A stretch of 41,877 nucleotides of DNA from Melampsora larici-populina 98AG31 (Eukaryota > Basidiomycota > Pucciniomycetes > Pucciniales > Melampsoraceae): positions 1,050,039-1,091,915 of the forward strand of contig NW_006768790.1 in NCBI RefSeq assembly GCF_000204055.1, given 5' to 3'. Shown here piece by piece: positions 36,493-41,877 of this stretch. The notes below the pieces were generated by a model. The model searched no databases. It was not told the DNA's origin and saw nothing but the letters and a program-made list of their open reading frames with translations. The translations under genes and the position numbers were made by a program. Numbering within the stretch: the first letter of the stretch is position 1; each line of letters opens with the position of its first letter.

Positions 36493-36770
36493 GGGACGGT
36501 GGGTGGGACTCAAAAATTTTATTTTCGAGAGCTACGCGATGAGAGTGAAGGAAAATAAAACTAGACGAGTTCTACGATGAGGTGAGAGGAAAAGATGGGA
36601 CAGAATAGCTAGAGAAGGAGAGAAAAAATTTTCTGCTTGAGAACTTCAAGCCACACTTCTCTAGTATTCTGGCCCCGCTCTCTACCGGGCCTCTCGCCTC
36701 ACGTGATTACTCGTCCACCCTTGGTAATGGACTACAGTTTACCGTCTCAGGTTTTGGGTAAACTCTCAAT
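36493..36770 (-). repeat. Split direct repeat A2
   Basis: 278 bp between the two B copies, beginning GGGACGGTGGGTGGGACTC on the plus strand and ending TTTTGGGTAAACTCTCAAT. In a Ngaro-type element this should have a partner, A1, upstream of gag. That position is outside the window, so the assignment is a prediction. Confidence 0.7.
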
Positions 36771-37050
36771 CCACTACTCTCAGGTGTAATGTGTAAATGA
36801 GTTCATGATAACTCAATTTCATTTATGTCAAGATTAATATGTTAATTATTAATCCTGACTTGTAGATGTTCCCAAAGAATGAGTAACTTTCCTTTGATTC
36901 TTTGTAACCACTACTTAATAATTTGTTTACTATGTGGTGGTGTGGGGGTATGCCCCGGAAGAGCAGGCCCCGGAGATAGATGTCTATCTCCGGGTATCTC
37001 CTGCCCCTCCGGGGTGATAACAAAGAACCCGAGGAGGCTTCTCTTCCCCT
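36771..37050 (-). repeat. Split direct repeat B1 (internal copy)
   Basis: 280 bp identical to B2, including the palindrome at 36969-36994. It lies about 300 bp downstream of the recombinase stop codon; the stretch 37051-37346 between them holds only untranslated sequence. Confidence 0.9.
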
Positions 37051-37346
37051 CAACTCACAGGGGATAAGAGCCGTGAGCCAGAGAAGCCCCATTCCTCGGT
37101 CCTCTGTGAGCCACACACCACGCGTTCAACAGTTGAAATAATTAAAGTTTCATATACATGGTAAGCTGTATTTCTATGAAGATCTGCTTGTACTGATCTG
37201 TACAATGACTCTATTGCAAATCTATCAATAAAGTTCGCCGATAGAAGAGCAACGTATGCAGCCTCCTGCCAAGCTTGGCGCTCTGAAAAAATTTTCCAGG
37301 TTATACATCACAAGAAGTGTGTCATGTCCGTTCGAACTTCACCAAC

Positions 37347-38447
37347 TCATATTTCTTCATACTTCTCTTCCCATCTCAGCTCTAGGAGCAACTGTTTAGT
37401 TTTCTTCAACTCCCTCTCTGAAAATTTCCTAAGGTAAATCAAATACGTATCTGAGGCCCACCGGCCGCTCTTCATCACTTCTTCTCTCGACGCTCCTAAG
37501 TTCCAAAGCAACGACGCTCCTCCTATCCTGAAGGAGTGGCCATGAAGTAACTGTCTCGATTTTGGACGTCTTCCATTCCAAATCGCACGTAAGCTCTTGA
37601 TCGTATCTTGTTTTCCCAGCCGTTTCTTTCTCTCTCCAACCATCACCGAGAAGATCTCTTCGCTTGGTTTCCTAGGACGCAAGGCAAACCAATCTTCTAG
37701 CATTGATACCGGATCTAACAGAGAATTTTGTCTATGTAGGATAATCGATTGTACCTCTCCTGGTCCTGCTGTTTTCGCGTTATGTAAAGCAATCGTCACC
37801 AACGACCTGTCTTCTGACCAATCCACATCATCCCATCTCGGTAAACGCTTCTTCGGGTCATCTGAGATAAGTTCTCCCAACCTTGCTGTTCCCCAGAAAG
37901 CCATCAAAGCGACCGTCAATCGAGCAACTCCTATCTCCCCTGAATTCGGCAGGACCTCTAACAGGACTACCAGATCATCCAAGAGCACCGGAGGCCGTTT
38001 CTTCTCGACCAAGTTAAACTGTGCCTCCACCATCCTCGATGCCTTCAATAAGGCTTTCACCGCTTCATCAACCTCCGTTGGGTAAGTCTCATCATGATAT
38101 AGATGCCATGCTTTGATCCCAGCGATATAAGACTTTAGCGTTGAATACTTTACTGATTCATCACTCTCTGCCTTTTCAATGCTCCTTTTCGAACCCCAGA
38201 CTACAAACTTCTTCATCAAACTCGGAGATATCGGCAGAAGACTTTCTCTAGGAATCCCTTTCACCTTGGCGAAACGAAAAAGTTTTACTACTCCTGAATT
38301 ATAGCTCTTCAAAGTACCGTTCCCCCAAGCGCCTCGTAAGTAATGTTGTTTCACTTCATCTATCTCTGAGTCATCGATTCCTAACGCGTTTTTCTTGAAG
38401 GCTCCAAAAGGATTCGTCACCTTCTTCAGTACTTTCAAGCTCTGCAT
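37347..38447 (-). CDS. Tyrosine recombinase of the DIRS/Ngaro-type element
   Basis: 366 residues from an ATG at 38447. The N-terminal core-binding part (about residues 35-145) holds TLKSYNSGVVKLFRFAKVKG. The catalytic part shows TARLGEL (Arg189), HGHSFRIGGASLLWNLG (His304, Arg307), a GRWASDTYLIYLRKF end with Trp330 in the second His/Trp position and the nucleophile at Tyr338 or Tyr335. The full Arg-His-Arg-Tyr set is therefore present. It catalyses joining of the circular DNA copy to the genome in the nucleus. A 62-nt GT-AG candidate intron (38510-38449) ends one base before the ATG, so this frame may be translated from a spliced message. The frame has no internal damage. Confidence 0.92.
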   Translation of the reverse strand: MQSLKVLKKVTNPFGAFKKNALGIDDSEIDEVKQHYLRGAWGNGTLKSYNSGVVKLFRFAKVKGIPRESLLPISPSLMKKFVVWGSKRSIEKAESDESVKYSTLKSYIAGIKAWHLYHDETYPTEVDEAVKALLKASRMVEAQFNLVEKKRPPVLLDDLVVLLEVLPNSGEIGVARLTVALMAFWGTARLGELISDDPKKRLPRWDDVDWSEDRSLVTIALHNAKTAGPGEVQSIILHRQNSLLDPVSMLEDWFALRPRKPSEEIFSVMVGERKKRLGKQDTIKSLRAIWNGRRPKSRQLLHGHSFRIGGASLLWNLGASREEVMKSGRWASDTYLIYLRKFSERELKKTKQLLLELRWEEKYEEI

Positions 38448-38522
38448 CCTGCTAACACGCCAGAACGTCAGTCAAATCCATTCGCAACATTCTACGACTG
38501 TACCACTTACATCAAGATCTAT

Positions 38523-40379
38523 TCAGACGAGTGGGAGCTCTTGTTTCTTCTTTGGGGGGAATACCTGCCTCAGCAGCAACGTTAAGTCTTGAGGAACTTC
38601 TACGATAACCTCATTGAACCACATCAGATCTCCGATCCAGCCCCTTGACAGCCCATCAGCATCGTTATCGTTTGATATCACTCGTCTCGCGTCGATATCA
38701 CAGGCTAAGGACGTAAGTAGACGCTGTATGTATTTCCATTCTTCATTTACATTCTCATCTTTCGATTTTCGCTTTCTAACTGTTGATTGGGATGTTGTAT
38801 TGTCCGTCCAGACAATGAACTTCTTTCCTCCGACATGTCTCAACCTGCTTAGCACCACCAAACCTAATCGAATCGCCAGAGTCTCAGCCCAAGCGATTGA
38901 CCTTCTGCCTTCCGACAGGCCTACCGTTTGCCAATCTTCTACAAACTCGAAACATGCCCATCTCTCTCCAATCAGGATTCCTATTCCGAAGGAGGAGGAA
39001 GCATCCCCTACCCACCCCACTTCTTCTGCTCGTGGGGAAGGTATTAGAACGCGTGAGTTAAAAGAGAAAAGACACCTCTTCCATTCCTCTAAGTCTGGCT
39101 TAACATAATCTGGTGTATGGCGTAACGCTGATTTATTCACCCATTCCTTGAGCCACTTATAAAAGGACCTCATATAAGCCTTCATGTGCGGAACGATGTA
39201 AACTGTGTGAACCAACTTCCCTAAAAAACTTTCTATGGTGTTGAATGCCCAAGGTTCTGTAATCGTAAGTAGATCCACAATGAGTTGCTTTCTTTCTCTT
39301 AACTTTTCTTCTGGAAGTCTGACAGTATGATCTCTTCCATTCCAAATGAAACCCACATAACGTTGTTCAGACGCGAATTCATGATTCTTCGCCGGATTAG
39401 TCTGTACACCCAAACTATTGCTTAACGTTGTCACATCCGCCAATGACGCGAGCTGGCCTGGACATCGAAATATCAAATTATCGTCTACCCACCTAAAAAT
39501 CATCGGGAAGTTGAGGATCTTTTCAATGATGATTTTCCACACGTGTGCTGGGGCTCCAAATACCCCACAGCTCGCCACACCACCGAAACCAATCGCTAAA
39601 TCTACCCAGATCCTTCCCAAGAAATCAATAATACACAAAAACCGTCTCTGACTAGGGTGCAATGGTAACTGCCTATAGGCCTTCTGCCAATCAAATATCG
39701 CTAGTTCCCATTCTCCTGGGTTATTTTGAAAGAATAAAGCCACCTTATCGAAATCATCCCAGTAAGTTCCGTAATTCAACTTATTTACAAAAGAATTTAC
39801 AGAAGGAACTCCTCCTTTGTCTTTCGGAAATGACAAGTCGTTGACCATCCTGATTGACCCATCTCCGTTCACCGCACTTCCCATCGGATTTGTTCTGAAG
39901 AACCCGAATTGTTGGAATACTTGCTCGTGAGTAAATGGTCCGGCGATTCTACCAGCCCGGAGTTCTTTTGCTAAAGTAATTTCTATCTGATCTCTAGCTA
40001 AACTTGCTGATCGATGATTCTCCGGCGTGTACCACGAAACACCTTCAATCTGATGTTGAGGTATCCCAAGGCAAAATCCGTTCTTGAACCCATCGGTGAT
40101 ATAAGGTATATCTCTTTCTAACCCTACCTCCTTCATCAATTCAGCCCACTCAGCGATTACCATCTTACATGAGACTGGCGCCGGCCACATATTTTGTACC
40201 GGCACGGCGAATATCTTCCTTTGCCAAAGAGGTATTGGTTCTTTCGACTTCCGCACTACAGCTTCCTTCTCTTCCTCATCCGAGGTGATATCACTCGATT
40301 CCTCTGATCTCTCTCTCTCTCGATCACCTCCTTCGAACACAAGATCTCTTGACTCTACAAAATCTCTCGGCAAACTCAA
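38523..40379 (-). CDS. Reverse transcriptase and RNase H of the DIRS/Ngaro-type element
   Basis: An open frame of at least 618 codons. Its N-terminal 50 residues are acidic/Ser-rich. The reverse transcriptase palm follows: GSIRMVNDLSFPKDK, LAIFDWQKAYRQLPLH (catalytic Asp230), GFGGVASCGVFGAP and FRWVDDNLIF (the catalytic WVDD box at about 297-300). The RNase H domain has WVGDASSSFGIG (Asp459), IAWAETLAIR (Glu499), IVWTDNTTSQ (Asp526) and NDNDADGLSRG. All catalytic acids are present. There is no ATG before residue 64: the frame is open up to a TAG about 30 nt further upstream and the given start is a TTG. A TTTAG acceptor at about 40410 sits in the same phase, so the protein may begin by splicing or by recoding from gag. 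It copies element RNA into DNA. Confidence 0.9.
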   Translation of the reverse strand: MSLPRDFVESRDLVFEGGDRERERSEESSDITSDEEEKEAVVRKSKEPIPLWQRKIFAVPVQNMWPAPVSCKMVIAEWAELMKEVGLERDIPYITDGFKNGFCLGIPQHQIEGVSWYTPENHRSASLARDQIEITLAKELRAGRIAGPFTHEQVFQQFGFFRTNPMGSAVNGDGSIRMVNDLSFPKDKGGVPSVNSFVNKLNYGTYWDDFDKVALFFQNNPGEWELAIFDWQKAYRQLPLHPSQRRFLCIIDFLGRIWVDLAIGFGGVASCGVFGAPAHVWKIIIEKILNFPMIFRWVDDNLIFRCPGQLASLADVTTLSNSLGVQTNPAKNHEFASEQRYVGFIWNGRDHTVRLPEEKLRERKQLIVDLLTITEPWAFNTIESFLGKLVHTVYIVPHMKAYMRSFYKWLKEWVNKSALRHTPDYVKPDLEEWKRCLFSFNSRVLIPSPRAEEVGWVGDASSSFGIGILIGERWACFEFVEDWQTVGLSEGRRSIAWAETLAIRLGLVVLSRLRHVGGKKFIVWTDNTTSQSTVRKRKSKDENVNEEWKYIQRLLTSLACDIDARRVISNDNDADGLSRGWIGDLMWFNEVIVEVPQDLTLLLRQVFPPKKKQELPLV

Positions 40380-40651
40380 GGAGGTATCCCTAGAGTGGTA
40401 GAACGACTAAAGGAAACAAATTTTCTTTCTCAGAAACTATACTTCTTCTATTTGTTGATTTCAAATTCACAACGTACTATGTATCACAGAGGTTTATATG
40501 ACAACAAGAAAAGGTTAGAAATCAGGCAACATCATCACATCCGTCCCCAATGTTCCCACACAGTACACGGAAATCCAAATGGGCCAACCAAATCACATCA
40601 AGCTTATGTCAGAAAAACTTCACCAACAGCTGCTTTCTGCAGAGAGAAAAC

Positions 40652-41877
40652 TTACACGTTTTGATTTTCTGTAGGTTTCGTCGCTGCCGAACCCTGTCCG
40701 GCTGGTCCTTGTTTAGCGTTCTTATGATAATAAGGCTTCAACGCTTGGGTTGGAAAGGACGATGAGGGGCCCGGATGATGCGAATCTCCCCCTGCTGTAC
40801 CAGAGAAATGAAAACGAAAAAGTGTTAGTCCTCAGACCACTCCGAACAAATCATAGAAGTCCTACAACTAACCATTAAGGTTTTCCCCCACATTATTGTT
40901 CTTATTGTACCGGTTCTGGGAGAAGTTGTTCTTCTTAACATACGGTTTTCTAAAACTGCCTCCACCTCGTTTCCCGCGCTGGACTGACGTAGACGACTCC
41001 ACTACCTTTTCAACTACCACGGGAGCTAGCGTCACCACCTGCCTACCCGTTGAAAAACTAAACCCGTATTTCGGACCTCCTTGGGCATAAGGATTGTCTA
41101 CAAATTGCAAATCTCCAGCTCTATCCGCTGCGAATCTGGCTTTATCCACTACCGATTGTTGCACTCCATCAGGTATCTTAACTATATCCTTCAATATCGT
41201 CTTGCCTTTGACTTTAGTTTTAATCAACTTTCTCCTTCTGAAAATGACAGTTCTGATCTTCAAGTGATAACGTAGTCCGATCATCCAACAATTATATTGT
41301 TTCTTCAAATCAGATACAATCTTCTTATGTTTCACAACATAATTGGCATACGTCTCCAAACCATAGATTTCTCTCGCATACCTCTCTTCTAAATCACACA
41401 TTTCTATAAAATCTCCATACGTAAGTTGTTTTTCTAGAGCTTTAAGAGAATTCTTGGATATTTCTAATTTCTTTTTATCTTTATCTTTCTTCTCTTCATC
41501 TTCATCATGAAAACTTTCTAACAGAGCAGTGTTGAAGAGAGTCAAAGGTACATAAGCTCGTAACTTCCTAAACCCTTTGTCCCATTTGTCCGGTAAATCT
41601 GGGAGGTCTGCTGAATCGAAAGCCGACACATCATAGCCTAGCTCCGCCTTGTCGACCACATCGGAATCATCTGAGCTGTCCTCCGACGTAGAAGAATTCT
41701 CTGACGAAGAAGGTGACGAGTCGTTGTCTGAATTTGAAGGTTTCCTCTTCGACTTTTTCTTCTTCTTTTTCTTAGGCTTCAACACCTCTGAGTCATCGGA
41801 GGACGGGCACTCATCTTTTTTAATTTGGTCTTGGTCTCGGATCTGAAGCGATCGAATCCTCGGAAGAAGACGAAGAA
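40652..41877 (-). CDS. Gag-like protein of the DIRS/Ngaro-type element, spliced, N-terminus beyond the window
   Basis: Exon 1 runs from the right edge to 40873 and exon 2 from 40794 to 40652. The 78-nt GT-AG intron between them keeps frame, and without it translation would stop at once (GAAAACCTTAATGGTTAG). The protein begins in a Lys run and an Asp/Ser-rich acid stretch. The core has DKWDKGFRKLRAYVPLTLFN and LTYGDFIEMCDLEERYAREI, then a basic Gly/Arg/Asn end (RGKRGGGSFRKPYVKKNNFS). Exon 2 adds a Pro/Ser/Gln-rich tail (GPSSSFPTQALKPYY). There is no CCHC knuckle. It is presumed to package element RNA. No ATG is seen in frame before the edge, and another frame is also acidic/Ser-rich at 41820-41877, so a frameshift near the edge or a start further right is possible. 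Confidence 0.75.

Larger units (their letters stand above)
36213..41877 (-). mobile_element. DIRS/Ngaro-type tyrosine-recombinase retrotransposon, 5' end cut by the window
   Basis: Minus-strand genes lie in the order gag (from the right edge to 40652), reverse transcriptase/RNase H (40379-38523) and tyrosine recombinase (38447-37347). A terminal block of two identical 280-bp repeats separated by 278 bp follows. This is the B1-A2-B2 arrangement of Ngaro-group elements, which integrate through a circular intermediate using the recombinase and leave no target duplication. The missing A1 copy should lie just right of the window. Long open frames and identical repeats suggest a young, perhaps active copy. 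Small introns appear to be present inside gag and just before the recombinase. Confidence 0.88.

Noticed and set aside
37597..38085. 162-codon plus-strand frame over the recombinase gene
   Set aside because: Antisense shadow of an open minus-strand gene with all catalytic residues. The same applies to 38614-39108 over the reverse transcriptase.
40411..40655. Intron joining gag directly to the reverse transcriptase (GTGTAAG donor to TTTAG acceptor)
   Set aside because: The joined frame meets a stop after a few codons, so this splice cannot give a gag-polymerase fusion.

Overview
The window is nuclear DNA of a filamentous fungus, very probably a basidiomycete and most likely a rust (Pucciniales). 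The genes are broken by many short GT-AG introns of about 60-90 nt, the intergenic DNA is AT-rich and full of old transposons, and several elements are of kinds common in rust genomes. The host genes themselves do not prove the order; that part is inference. I saw no tRNA, rRNA or CRISPR array.

Layout. (1) 1-13.9 kb is a transposon graveyard. One large, decayed gene of a GCM-type zinc-finger transposon runs from about 100 to 7640 and has been hit by three smaller terminal-inverted-repeat elements: 2118-2485 with a 9-bp target duplication, 4987-5365, and a near-perfect 816-bp foldback at 5899-6714 with a 3-bp duplication. Two decayed copies of an unrecognised repeated protein family follow at about 10.4-11.0 kb and 12.9-13.9 kb, with 150-bp direct repeats between them. 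(2) 15.0-20.1 kb is a host gene for a Gln/Ala/Pro/His/Thr-rich repeat protein. Its only intron has been swollen from 81 nt to about 3.6 kb by a complete transposon (15200-18671) with 141-bp inverted repeats, 9-bp target duplications and its own spliced gene. (3) 21.0-23.8 kb holds a divergent pair of conserved genes, an NKAP-like nuclear protein (minus) and SBDS/Sdo1, the 60S ribosome maturation factor (plus), sharing a short promoter region. (4) 25.2-26.3 kb is an intact four-exon gene of unknown function. (5) 27.4-29.5 kb is an aldo/keto reductase gene with its catalytic residues present but a frameshift in exon 5, a broken exon 1/2 junction and a repeat-rich 653-nt intron. (6) 32.2-33.0 kb is another intact small four-exon gene of unknown function. 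(7) 34.0-35.9 kb carries further decayed fragments, one a copy of the GCM-type element and one a possible TFIIA-gamma remnant. (8) From 36213 to the right edge lies a minus-strand tyrosine-recombinase retrotransposon of the DIRS/Ngaro type with gag, reverse transcriptase/RNase H and tyrosine recombinase, ending in a B1-A2-B2 split direct repeat whose two B copies are identical. Its A1 end lies beyond the window.

How it fits together. The conserved housekeeping genes sit in a compact island at 21-26 kb and are flanked by nested mobile DNA. The strongest new observations are the intron-resident transposon whose empty site can be read off exactly, the evidence that it is an internally deleted relative of the large decayed copy at 0.1-7.6 kb, and the intact-looking Ngaro-type element.
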